A stretch of DNA of 64,000 nt, from NCBI RefSeq assembly GCF_000718015.1, contig NZ_JODY01000001.1:248001-312000 (forward strand), read 5' to 3'. The notes under the pieces are model-generated. The model did not search any database. It worked only from the letters and a program-made list of their open reading frames with translations, and was not told where the DNA came from. Numbering within the stretch: position 1 is the first letter of the stretch; every line of letters starts with the position of its first letter. The DNA is from Streptomyces catenulae. Its GTDB lineage: Bacteria > Actinomycetota > Actinomycetes > Streptomycetales > Streptomycetaceae. This document shows positions 52,251-59,830 of this stretch, piece by piece. Position numbers and translations under genes: made by a program.

Positions 52251-53014
52251 CCGTGCTCCCTCCGTACGCGTCCGACCAGCGCCGTCAGCGTGTCGGTCGT
52301 CTCGTCGGCGCCCGCCTCGCGCAGCGCGGCGCGGGCGGCGCCGTCCGCGGTCCGGTCGATGCCGACGACGAGCCCGAAGCCGCCCCGCCGGGCCGCCCGC
52401 ACCCCGGCGAGCGCGTCCTCGACGACCGCGGTCTCCGCCGGGCGGGCGCCGAGCAGGGCGGTGGCGTGCAGGAAGAGCGCCGGGTCGGGCTTCCCGGCGA
52501 GACCGTGCCGGGCGGCGTCCACGCCGTCCACGACCACGGTGAGGAGCCGGTCGAGCGCGGTGGCCGCGAGCAGGTCGCGGGCGTGCCGGGAGGCGGACAC
52601 CGCGGCGCACGGCACCCCGTCGGCGCGCAGCGCCCGCAGCGCCGGTCCGGCGTCCGGGAACGCGGTGACGCCCTCGCTCCGCACCCGTTCGACGAACGCC
52701 CGCTCCTTGGCCGCGGCGACCGCCCACACGGTGCCGAAGCCGGGCGGATCGCCCGGGGTGCCCGTCGGGAGGGCGATGCCCCGGGCGGTGAGGAAGGCGG
52801 CGGCGCCGTCGTGGCGGGACTTCCCGTCGACGAACCGGCGGTAGTCGGCGTCGCCGTCGAACGGCGGCTGCGCGCCGCCCGCGACGGCCCGGAGGCAGGC
52901 GTCCAGCGCGGTCCGCCACGCCGCGGCGTGCAGCCGGGCGGAGTCGAGGAGGACGCCGTCGGTGTCCAGGACGACCGCGCGCAGCGGGCCGGTCGGCGGG
53001 CCGGGGGAGTTCAC
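52247..53014 (-). CDS. HAD-family beta-phosphoglucomutase-like hydrolase
   Basis: 255 residues from a GTG with GAGGAGG six bases upstream. The HAD catalytic motif is VVLDTDGVLLDS (nucleophile DTD), followed by a cap domain, motif II in CAAVSASRHARDLL, motif III GKPDPALFL and motif IV AVVEDALAGVRAARRGGFG. This matches beta-phosphoglucomutase-type proteins paired with GH65 phosphorylases. It is transcribed ahead of the GH65 gene with an ATGA overlap, from the 326-base region shared with a divergent CBS-BON gene. Confidence 0.9.
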   Translation of the reverse strand: MNSPGPPTGPLRAVVLDTDGVLLDSARLHAAAWRTALDACLRAVAGGAQPPFDGDADYRRFVDGKSRHDGAAAFLTARGIALPTGTPGDPPGFGTVWAVAAAKERAFVERVRSEGVTAFPDAGPALRALRADGVPCAAVSASRHARDLLAATALDRLLTVVVDGVDAARHGLAGKPDPALFLHATALLGARPAETAVVEDALAGVRAARRGGFGLVVGIDRTADGAARAALREAGADETTDTLTALVGRVRREHG

Positions 53015-53340
53015 CTGAAGCCTCCTCGCGCACGGCGTACGGACCGCCCGGGCACCCTGCGACGGCCCCCGGGCGCAGCCCCGCCGGGGAGCGCCCGCGC
53101 CCGGACCCCGGTCGGCCGTGGTCCCTTCCAGGGTTCCGCGAACCGGCGCCGCCGCAACCGGGAGCGGCCCGGCGCCGGACGGCCCCTCCCCGCCCGGCAT
53201 GCGCCGCGCACCCCGCCGCGGGACGGTGGGAGCAGGCCGCCCGCCCGGACGGCGCGGCGCGCACCGGCCACCGACCGGACCCCGCACCCCGCCCGTCCAC
53301 CCCGTCACGCGGCCCGCACCCGCACGATGAGGAACGCCCC
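53015..53340. promoter_or_regulatory. Divergent promoter region with degenerate DevR-type site
   Basis: 326 bases between the HAD-GH65 operon and a CBS-BON gene. GCGCCGGACGGCCC (53172-53185) matches the 14-bp site of this island at 12 of 14 positions. A small inverted repeat GGTTC-CGC-GAACC lies at 53132-53144. I see no clear -10/-35 pair and no gene. Confidence 0.4.
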
Positions 53341-53994
53341 ATGACCGCCCAGCACTTCACCGTCGCCGATGTGATGACGCGGCAGGTCGTCGCGGTCCGG
53401 CGGGACGCCGGATTCAAGGAGATCGTCGCGGCGATGGCCCGGTGGAAGGTGACCGCCGTGCCCGTCGTCGAGGGCGCGGACCGGGTCGTCGGGGTGGTGT
53501 CCGAGGCCGATCTGCTGGCGAAGGAGGAGTTCCACGACCACCGCACCGGGATGATCGAACAGCGGCGCCGCCTCGACGCCACCGCCAAGGCGGGCGCCCG
53601 CCGCGCCGAGGACCTCATGGCCGCACCCGCCGTCACCGTCGGCACCGGCGCGTCCCTGCCCCAGGCCGCCCGGCTGATGGCCACCCACCACGTCAAACGG
53701 CTGCCGGTCGTCGACGAGGACGGGACCCTCCGCGGCATCGTCAGCCGCGCCGACCTGCTCAAGGTGTTCCTCCGCCCAGACCGGGACCTCGCCGCCGAGG
53801 TACGCCGCGAGGTCGTCGAACCGCTCTTCCCGGACGCGCCCCGGCGGATCGGCGTCACCGTCGACGGCGGCGTCGTGACCCTCTCCGGCGAGGTCACCGA
53901 CACCGCGGTCGTCCCGCTCGCCGCCCGTCTGACCCGCGCCGTGGAGGGCGTGGTGGACGTACGGTGCGAGCTGACGCCCCGGGCGGCCCCGTAA
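53341..53994 (+). CDS. CBS-pair protein with C-terminal BON domain, second copy
   Basis: 217 residues. Two CBS motifs (FTVADVMTRQVVAVRRDAGFKEIVAAMARW ... GVVSEADLLAK, and AEDLMAAPAVTVGTGASLPQAARLM ... GIVSRADLLKVFLR) and a BON domain (RIGVTVDGGVVTLSGEVTD). It has the same organisation as the proteins at 45544 and 57157. It is divergent from the HAD-GH65 operon, with a degenerate DevR-type site between, and convergent with the next Usp gene (19-base gap). It is probably a nucleotide-sensing stress protein. Confidence 0.92.
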   Translation: MTAQHFTVADVMTRQVVAVRRDAGFKEIVAAMARWKVTAVPVVEGADRVVGVVSEADLLAKEEFHDHRTGMIEQRRRLDATAKAGARRAEDLMAAPAVTVGTGASLPQAARLMATHHVKRLPVVDEDGTLRGIVSRADLLKVFLRPDRDLAAEVRREVVEPLFPDAPRRIGVTVDGGVVTLSGEVTDTAVVPLAARLTRAVEGVVDVRCELTPRAAP

Positions 53995-54013
53995 CGCCCC
54001 ACCGGCCGTCTCA

Positions 54014-54838
54014 TCACTCCTCCGCGGGCGGCACCGCGACCACCGGACAGGCCGCACGGTGCAGCAGCCCGTGGACCGTCGACCCGAGCCGCCCGCCGTG
54101 GCTCCCGCGGCCGACGACCACCGCGAGGGCGGCGTACGAGACCCGGCTCAGCTCCTCGACCGGGCGGCCCCGGACGACCTGTTGCTCCACCGGGACCTCG
54201 GGGTAGCGCTCGGCCCACCCGGCGACCGCCTCGGACAGCGCGCGGCGGCGTTCGAGCAGGTCCTCCTCGGTGTCGTCCCGGTAGGGGAACGGGCCGGGCC
54301 ACACCCAGACCGCCCGCAGCCGCGCCTCGCGCAGCGCCGCCTCGGCCACCGCGAAGCCGACGGCCGCCCGGCAGCCTGGCCCGCCGTCCACCCCGACGAC
54401 GACCAGCGGCGGATGGACCGCCGGACGCTCCGGGTCGCGGACCACCACGACCGGGCAGTGGGCCCGCGCGGCCAGCGGGATCGCCACCGACGCCTCCCCG
54501 AGGACCTCGGCGACCCGGCCCAGGCGCCGCGACCCCAGCACCGCGAGCGCGGCGTCCGCCGTCCGGTCCCGCAACACGGCGACCGGCGGCCCGTCCAGGA
54601 ACTCCGTCGCGGTCCACAGCCCGCTGTGCAGCTCCCGCACCAGGTCCTCCGCCGTCGCCAGGGCCGACTGCGCGCGGATCAGCAGGGTGCTGCGGCGGGT
54701 GAACGCGCCGTACCGCAGCGGCGGCGCGACGGTGACCAGCCGCAGCCGCACCCTGCGGTGCGCGGCCTCGTCGGCGGCCCACACCAGCGCCGGGACCGAC
54801 AGCTCCTGCGGGTCCACACCGACCAGGACGTCGTTCAT
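54014..54838 (-). CDS. Universal stress protein (tandem domain)
   Basis: 274 residues, two Usp domains: the first beginning DVLVGVDPQELSVPALVWAADEA, the second VVVGVDGGPGCRAAVGFAVAEA with a closing loop VVGRGSHGGRLGSTVHGLLHRAACPVVAV that keeps the G-2x-G-9x-G(S/T) ATP signature. The first half carries LAVLGSRRLGRVAEVLGEASVAI, a less perfect loop. It follows the next Usp gene by 63 bases on the same strand, probably as one operon. Confidence 0.92.
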   Translation of the reverse strand: MNDVLVGVDPQELSVPALVWAADEAAHRRVRLRLVTVAPPLRYGAFTRRSTLLIRAQSALATAEDLVRELHSGLWTATEFLDGPPVAVLRDRTADAALAVLGSRRLGRVAEVLGEASVAIPLAARAHCPVVVVRDPERPAVHPPLVVVGVDGGPGCRAAVGFAVAEAALREARLRAVWVWPGPFPYRDDTEEDLLERRRALSEAVAGWAERYPEVPVEQQVVRGRPVEELSRVSYAALAVVVGRGSHGGRLGSTVHGLLHRAACPVVAVPPAEE

Positions 54839-54901
54839 CTCCGGCTCCGTACCCCGTCCCTCAGCTCCGGCGCCGCACCGCGCGACCGCCGGTCGTCCCC
54901 G

Positions 54902-55819
54902 TCACGGCTCCTCCTCGGGCTCCTCGGGCGCCTCGGCGGTGGCCGGGCGCCGCTGCGGGACGACGGCCACCGGGCAGACCGCGTGGTGCAGCGCCCGGTG
55001 GACGACGCCGCCGAACTCCCGCCCGAAGACACCGCCGCGCCGCCGCGCCCCGAGCACCAGCAGATCGGCGGCGGCCGACCATGCGGTCATCGTCCGGCGC
55101 GCGGTCCCCTCGGGCGTGCTCCGGCGCAGCCGCACCCCGGGACGGTCGCGGACCGCGGCCGCCAGCGCCTCGTCGAGCAGCTCCCCGGCGCGCTGTGCAT
55201 GGTAGGTGCCGGGCGCACCGGCCAGCAGCGGATGGTCGGCCGGTTCGTGGAGCGGCCGCCGCCAGGTGCGGACCGCGTCCAGCTCCGCGTCCCGCACCGC
55301 CGCCGCCCGGAACGCGAACCGTACGGCCGGGGAGTCCACGTCGTGGTCGCCGATGCCCAGCAGCACCCGCCCGTGCTCACCGTCCAGGGCCTGCCGGTCC
55401 CCCCGGACGACGACGACCGGGCAGTGCGCGCGGGCGGCGACCAGCAGGCTGACGGAGCCCAGCAGCAGACCGGCCACCGCGCCCCGCCCGCGGTCCGCGA
55501 CGACCAGGAGGACGGCCTCCTGCGCCGCGTCGAGCAGGGCGGTCGCCGCGTCGGTGGCGGCGACGTCCGCCGTGACGGCCAGGCCCGGCGCCCGCTGTCC
55601 GGCGCGTTCGGCCGCGGCGGCGGCGATCGTCTCGGCGAGCAGCTGCTCCGCGGGCCGGTCCGCGGCCGGGTCCGGCTCCACGCCCTCGTACCGCTCCCAC
55701 AGCGAGGCGTGCACCACCCGCAGTGGACGTCCGTGCCGTACGGCCTCGTCGGCGGCCCAGTCGACGGCCGTCAGGCTCGCGTCGGAACCGTCGACGCCCA
55801 CCACCACGGGAAGCTCCAT
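54902..55819 (-). CDS. Universal stress protein (tandem domain)
   Basis: 305 residues from the ATG beginning MELPVVVGVDGSDASLTAVDWAADEA. Two domains: first ATP loop VVADRGRGAVAGLLLGSVSLLVAARAHCPVVVV, second VLGARRRGGVFGREFGGVVHRALHHAVCPVAVV. The C-terminus ends in an acidic EAPEEPEEEP tail. Divergent from the YdcF-like gene; the shared region contains an exact DevR-type 14-mer. It leads the two-Usp operon. Confidence 0.93.
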   Translation of the reverse strand: MELPVVVGVDGSDASLTAVDWAADEAVRHGRPLRVVHASLWERYEGVEPDPAADRPAEQLLAETIAAAAAERAGQRAPGLAVTADVAATDAATALLDAAQEAVLLVVADRGRGAVAGLLLGSVSLLVAARAHCPVVVVRGDRQALDGEHGRVLLGIGDHDVDSPAVRFAFRAAAVRDAELDAVRTWRRPLHEPADHPLLAGAPGTYHAQRAGELLDEALAAAVRDRPGVRLRRSTPEGTARRTMTAWSAAADLLVLGARRRGGVFGREFGGVVHRALHHAVCPVAVVPQRRPATAEAPEEPEEEP

Positions 55820-55884
55820 CGTCGCCACCGCCTTCCGGCTCCGGGACCTCCTCCCACCCTCGCGCCGCGGCGGCCGCCCGGCCA

Positions 55885-55898
55885 GGGCCGACCGGCCC
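55885..55898. promoter_or_regulatory. Candidate DevR/OsdR-type operator
   Basis: GGGCCGACCGGCCC, identical (as reverse complement) to the site at 47139-47152, in the divergent region between the two-Usp operon and the YdcF-like gene, 66 bases upstream of the Usp ATG. Confidence 0.5.
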
Positions 55899-56045
55899 CG
55901 GACGCGGCCCGCCCGGACCTCCCCGACGGCCGCGCGCCACCGCCGAAAATACCCGCCGTACCCGGTCTGACCTGCCCTGTCGCGGATCGGTCCCGGTCTT
56001 TGCAGCGGGCCGCCGGGCGGTGCGGCGTCCAGGCATACTTCGGGC

Positions 56046-57044
56046 ATGGTCATGACCGTCCTCCTCTTCGCTCTCTTCGGTCTCAGCGTCCGGCAGGACC
56101 GCCGCAGGTTCCGTAACGCGGTCCTCCTCGGACTGGCGCTGCTCAGCCTCTCGGGCTGGCTCCTCGGCAAGGTCGGTCAATTGCCTCCCGGTGTGGCCGT
56201 CGCGGCCTATCTGCTGGTCTTCGCGGTGCCCGTCGTCGGCGTGGTGGCGCTCGGCGGCTTCCTGGTGGCCAACGGCGTCACCATGGCCCGCAGGGAAGGG
56301 CTCCGCCCGGCCAATCTCCTCTCCGGTCTGCTGGGCGTGGCCGTCTTCGGTCTGGTCGCCCTGCTGGTCGGGCTGGGCCGACTCCAGGGCACGCCCCTCC
56401 TCCCCGTCGCCGTGGCGGTGCTCCTCCTCGCCGCCTACGTCTCCTTCCTCTTCCTCTGCTTCCTCGCCTACGCCTTCCTCTACGGCCGGATCGCGGTCCG
56501 CGGCGACGTCGACTACGTCGTCATGCTGGGCTCCGGGCTGATCGGCGGCGAGCGGGTGCCGCCGCTGCTCGCCTCCCGGCTGCGCAAGGGCCTGGAGATC
56601 CACGACGCGCAGCTCGCCCGCGGCGGCCCGGCGCCGGTCCTGCTCACCTCCGGCGGCCAGGGGCCGGACGAGAAGCTGCCGGAGGCCGAGGCGATGGCCC
56701 GCTGGCTGGTCGAGCAGGGCGCCCCGGCCGACCACGTCCAGGAGGAGAACCGCTCCCGGACCACCGACGAGAACCTCCGTTTCAGCCACGAGATCATGAC
56801 CGCCGGGAAGCCCGACTACCGCTGTGTCGTGGTCACCAACAACTTCCACGCCTTCCGCGCCGCCATGACGGCCCGTCAGTCCGGCGTCCCCGGTCAGGTG
56901 CTGGGCTCGCCGACCGCGCGGTACTTCCGGCCGAGCGCCACCCTCCGCGAGTTCGTCGCGGTGTTCTGGGAGCACAAGCTGGTCAACCTGGGCGTCTGCG
57001 CCGCCCTGATCGCCCTGGTGGCCTTCGTCGCGACCCGCGGCTGA
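56046..57044 (+). CDS. YdcF/SanA-family membrane protein (DUF218)
   Basis: 332 residues. Four N-terminal membrane helices (within residues ~1-145), then a DUF218 domain with VVMLGSGLIGGERVPPLLASRL, LTSGGQGPDEKLPEAEAM, EENRSRTTDENLRF and VVTNNFHAFRA, and a final helix near the C-terminus. Members such as SanA and ElyC affect envelope integrity in other bacteria; the biochemical activity of the domain is not settled. It is divergent from the Usp operon with the exact 14-bp palindrome between, so it is probably part of the stress regulon. Confidence 0.88.
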   Translation: MVMTVLLFALFGLSVRQDRRRFRNAVLLGLALLSLSGWLLGKVGQLPPGVAVAAYLLVFAVPVVGVVALGGFLVANGVTMARREGLRPANLLSGLLGVAVFGLVALLVGLGRLQGTPLLPVAVAVLLLAAYVSFLFLCFLAYAFLYGRIAVRGDVDYVVMLGSGLIGGERVPPLLASRLRKGLEIHDAQLARGGPAPVLLTSGGQGPDEKLPEAEAMARWLVEQGAPADHVQEENRSRTTDENLRFSHEIMTAGKPDYRCVVVTNNFHAFRAAMTARQSGVPGQVLGSPTARYFRPSATLREFVAVFWEHKLVNLGVCAALIALVAFVATRG

Positions 57045-57115
57045 CCCGGACCGGCCGCCCCCTCCTCCGGAGGTACCGGACGGCATCGCCCGGGGACGCG
57101 CGACAATGGACCGCA

Positions 57116-57138
57116 GATATCCCGTTGGGGTGGATATC
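57116..57138 (+). promoter_or_regulatory. Inverted repeat upstream of the third CBS-BON gene
   Basis: GATATCC (57116-57122) and GGATATC (57132-57138) are 7-bp perfect arms with a 9-base spacer, ending 18 bases before the ATG at 57157 and just ahead of the GGGAGGG ribosome site. An operator or a hairpin controlling translation is possible. The other two CBS-BON genes lack it. Confidence 0.4.
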
Positions 57139-57156
57139 GGGAGGGACCAGAACACG

Positions 57157-57798
57157 ATGAGGCACCGCAGTGTCGCCGATCTGATGACGCCCGGCGCCGT
57201 CGCCGTACAGCTCGGCACGGCGTTCGGTGAGATCGCGCGGCTGCTGGACGAGTACGACATCAGCGCGGTACCGGTGGTGGACGGGGCGGGCCGCACGCTC
57301 GGCGTCGTCTCCGAGGCCGATCTGCTGCGACGGCACATCGACCGGACGCCGTCGAACACCGCCGCCTCGCTCATGACCAGCCCCGCCGTGGTGGCGCGCC
57401 CGCAGTGGAGCGCGATCCGGGCGGCCCGGGTGATGGAGGAGAAGGGCGTCAAGCGGCTGCCGGTGGTCGACGAGGAGGGGCTGCTCATCGGCGTGCTCAG
57501 CCGCGGCGACCTCGTCCAGCTCTTCCTGCGGCGCGACCGCGCGATCCAGGAGGAGATCCTGGAGGACGTGCTGACCCGCACGCTGAACGTCCCGCCGTCC
57601 GCCGTCACCGTGGAGGTCTCGGACGGCACCGTCACGCTCAGCGGCACCCTCGCGCGCCGCAGCCTGGTCGTCGTGGCGGTGCGGCTGTGCGAGAGCGTCG
57701 ACGGCGTCGTCGAGGTGATCAATCGCCTCACCTACGAGACGGACGACCGCGCGGCCCTGAAGGACCGGACGCCGATCGAGCCGCCGGAGCCCGTCTGA
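57157..57798 (+). CDS. CBS-pair protein with C-terminal BON domain, third copy
   Basis: 213 residues. I start at MRHRSVADLMTPGA because the paralogues begin at the equivalent point and GGGAGGG precedes it; an upstream ATG at 57106 would add 17 residues across the inverted repeat. CBS motifs are VADLMTPGAVAVQLGTAFGEIARLL ... GVVSEADLLRR and AASLMTSPAVVARPQWSAIRAARVM ... GVLSRGDLVQLFLR, with the BON domain at AVTVEVSDGTVTLSGTLARR. It is the last gene of the stress island, ahead of the valine operon. Confidence 0.9.
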   Translation: MRHRSVADLMTPGAVAVQLGTAFGEIARLLDEYDISAVPVVDGAGRTLGVVSEADLLRRHIDRTPSNTAASLMTSPAVVARPQWSAIRAARVMEEKGVKRLPVVDEEGLLIGVLSRGDLVQLFLRRDRAIQEEILEDVLTRTLNVPPSAVTVEVSDGTVTLSGTLARRSLVVVAVRLCESVDGVVEVINRLTYETDDRAALKDRTPIEPPEPV

Positions 57799-57843
57799 CC
57801 TGAGACGACACCATCCGCCGCGGCAACCGCCCGGCGGGTGGGG

Positions 57844-57871
57844 TGGACTTACTAGGACGTCCAACTATATC
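57844..57871 (+). promoter_or_regulatory. Candidate promoter of the valine operon with palindromic operator
   Basis: TGGACT (57844-57849) and TATATC (57866-57871) form a plausible -35/-10 pair with 16-base spacing, immediately before the cobalamin riboswitch. The palindrome GGACGTCC (57855-57862, within TAGGACGTCCAA) lies in the spacer, where a repressor would exclude RNA polymerase. Confidence 0.55.
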
Positions 57872-57875
57872 TTCG

Positions 57876-58036
57876 GGGCCAAGGCCCGCGGTGCAGGGAA
57901 GCCGGTGTGAATCCGGCGCGGTCCCGCCACTGTGACCGGGAAGCACGCCCTTCGGAGAGAAGGCCACTGACGGAGGAAGAACACCGTCGGGAAGGCCGGG
58001 GGCGCGCGCAGATCCGGGAGTCAGGATACCGGCCGC
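57876..58036 (+). ncRNA. Cobalamin (AdoCbl) riboswitch
   Basis: The conserved B12-box core is present: GCGGTGCAGGGAAGCCGGTG, TGTGAATCCGGCGCGGTCCC, GCCACTGTGACCGGG, then GCCACTG with the intervening stems, GGGAAGGCCGG, and the closing GGGAGTCAGGATACCGGCC. Order and spacing match the cobalamin riboswitch family, which binds adenosyl- or related cobalamins and usually shuts off translation or transcription of the downstream gene. A ribosome site and the ATG of a 28-codon ORF begin about 30-40 bases later. The boundaries are approximate. The next long gene is mmsA, 294 bases downstream. Confidence 0.9.
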
Positions 58037-58076
58037 GGGGTGTTCCGTGTTGTCCACGAGGATGGAGCAGACACGC

Positions 58077-58163
58077 ATGGCACCGGTCCGTTTCCACGAC
58101 CCAGGTGAACCGGCGCGGCGAGCGACGACGTCCGCCCGAAGGGCCCCCACGCGGCGCTCGTGA
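58077..58163 (+). CDS. 28-codon leader ORF behind the riboswitch
   Basis: An ATG with GGATGGAGCAG upstream, at the distance from the riboswitch where a regulated gene normally starts, opens a 28-residue Arg/Ala/Thr-rich frame ending in TGA. The stop overlaps a GTG (GTGA) that opens the frame running into mmsA. It is not a recognised protein. It could be a leader peptide transmitting riboswitch control by translational coupling, the remnant of a deleted gene, or chance. Confidence 0.35.
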   Translation: MAPVRFHDPGEPARRATTSARRAPTRRS

Positions 58164-58330
58164 CGGCGCCCGGCGGCGTCCGCACCCCCTGTGACGACGC
58201 CCCGGCCCGCCCCCGAACCCCGCGACGGCCCCCGGCCATCGTGTCCCGCGGCAGGCCCCCGCACCCCACCGGGTGCGCCCCCGGCCTGCCGCGCCCTCCC
58301 CGGATCGCACCTGACGAGAGCAGGCATCTC

Positions 58331-59830
58331 ATGGTCCGTGAACTGACGCACTTCATCGGCGGCGCCCCCGCCCCCGGCACCTCGGGGCTCTTCGCCGACG
58401 TCCATGACCCCAACACCGGGCAGGTCCAGGCCCGCGTCCCGCTCGCCGGGCGGGCCGACACCGAGCGGGCGATCGCCGACGCCGCCGCGGCCCAGCCGGA
58501 GTGGGCCGAGTGGAATCCGCAGCGCCGCGCCCGGGTGCTGCTGAAATTCCTCCAACTCGTCGAGGGCGAGCGGGACCAGCTCGCCCGGCTGCTCTCCTCC
58601 GAACACGGCAAGACCGTCGAGGACGCCCACGGCGACCTCCAACGCGGCCTGGAGGTCGTGGAGTTCGCCGCCGGGATCCCGCATCTGCTCAAGGGCGAGT
58701 TCACCGACAACGCCGGGCGCGGCATCGATGTGCACTCGCTGCGCCGCCCGCTCGGCGTCGTCGCCGGGATCACCCCGTTCAACTTCCCCGCCATGATCCC
58801 GCTCTGGAAGGCCGCACCCGCCCTGGCCTGCGGCAACGCCTTCATCCTCAAGCCCTCCGAACGCGACCCGTCCGTCCCGTTGCGGCTCGCCGAACTCTTC
58901 CTGGAGGCCGGTCTGCCGCCCGGCGTGCTGAACGTCGTCAACGGCGGCAAGGAGGCGGCCGACACCCTCCTCGCCGACCCCCGCGTCCAGGCCATCGGCT
59001 TCGTCGGCTCCACCCCGATCGCCGCCGACGTCTACGCCACCGCCGCCCGCCACGGCAAGCGCGCCCAGTGCTTCGGCGGTGCCAAGAACCACCTCATCGT
59101 GATGCCCGACGCCGACCTCGACCAGGCCGTCGAGGCGCTGATCGGCGCCGGGTTCGGCTCCGCGGGCGAGCGCTGCATGGCCGTCTCCGTCGCCGTCCCG
59201 GTGGGCGAGGAGACCGCCGACCGCCTCGTCGCCCGCCTCAAGGAGCGCATGGGCACCCTGCGCATCGGCACCTCCGACGACCCGGACGCCGACTTCGGCC
59301 CGATGGTCGGCCGCGACGCCGTCGACCGGGTGCGCCGCTACGTCGACATCGGCGTCAACGAGGGCGCCGAACTCGTCGTCGACGGCCGCGGCTTCACCCT
59401 CCCCGGCCACGAGAACGGCTTCTTCGCCGGTGCCTCCCTCTTCGACCGGGTCAGCCCCGCCATGCGGATCTACCGCGAGGAGATCTTCGGCCCGGTCCTC
59501 AGCGTGGTGCGCGCCGCCGACTACGAGGAGGCGCTGCGGCTGCCCAGCGAGCACCCGTACGGCAACGGCGTCTCCCTCTTCACCCGGGACGGCGACACCG
59601 CCCGCGACTTCACCCGCCGCGTCGACACCGGCATGGTCGGCGTCAACGTCCCGATCCCGGTGCCCGTCGCGTACCACACCTTCGGCGGCTGGAAGCGGTC
59701 CGGCTTCGGCGACCTCAACCAGCACGGGCCCGACGCCATCCGCTTCTACACCCGCACCAAGACCGTCACCTCGCGCTGGCCCTCCGGGGTCAAGGAGGGC
59801 GCGACCTTCACCCTGCCGACGATGGGATGA
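58331..59830 (+). CDS. mmsA: Methylmalonate-semialdehyde dehydrogenase (CoA-acylating)
   Basis: 499 residues, full length. An aldehyde dehydrogenase of the MmsA type: LGVVAGITPFNFPAMIPLW, GNAFILKPSERDPSVPLRL, FVGSTPIAADVY, CFGGAKNHLIVMPDAD and the catalytic Cys282 in AGERCMAVSVAV, all diagnostic of MmsA rather than generic ALDH. It converts methylmalonate semialdehyde to propionyl-CoA in valine degradation (also malonate semialdehyde to acetyl-CoA). The ATG beginning MVRELTHFIGG is the conserved start. It is first of four overlapping genes for the valine pathway and lies behind a cobalamin riboswitch. Confidence 0.95.
   Translation: MVRELTHFIGGAPAPGTSGLFADVHDPNTGQVQARVPLAGRADTERAIADAAAAQPEWAEWNPQRRARVLLKFLQLVEGERDQLARLLSSEHGKTVEDAHGDLQRGLEVVEFAAGIPHLLKGEFTDNAGRGIDVHSLRRPLGVVAGITPFNFPAMIPLWKAAPALACGNAFILKPSERDPSVPLRLAELFLEAGLPPGVLNVVNGGKEAADTLLADPRVQAIGFVGSTPIAADVYATAARHGKRAQCFGGAKNHLIVMPDADLDQAVEALIGAGFGSAGERCMAVSVAVPVGEETADRLVARLKERMGTLRIGTSDDPDADFGPMVGRDAVDRVRRYVDIGVNEGAELVVDGRGFTLPGHENGFFAGASLFDRVSPAMRIYREEIFGPVLSVVRAADYEEALRLPSEHPYGNGVSLFTRDGDTARDFTRRVDTGMVGVNVPIPVPVAYHTFGGWKRSGFGDLNQHGPDAIRFYTRTKTVTSRWPSGVKEGATFTLPTMG

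Noticed and set aside
57048..57061. GGACCGGCCGCCCC as a DevR-type site before the third CBS-BON gene
   Set aside because: 11 of 14 matches and it directly follows the YdcF stop; too weak to list as an operator.
58160..58330. N-terminal extension of MmsA from the GTG at 58160
   Set aside because: The extra 57 residues are Arg/Pro-rich and unlike any MmsA. The conserved family start is MVRELTHFIGG at 58331.
58077..58330. Remnant of a CbtB/CbtA cobalt transporter behind the riboswitch
   Set aside because: No frame shows the membrane helix or terminal His motif expected of CbtB.
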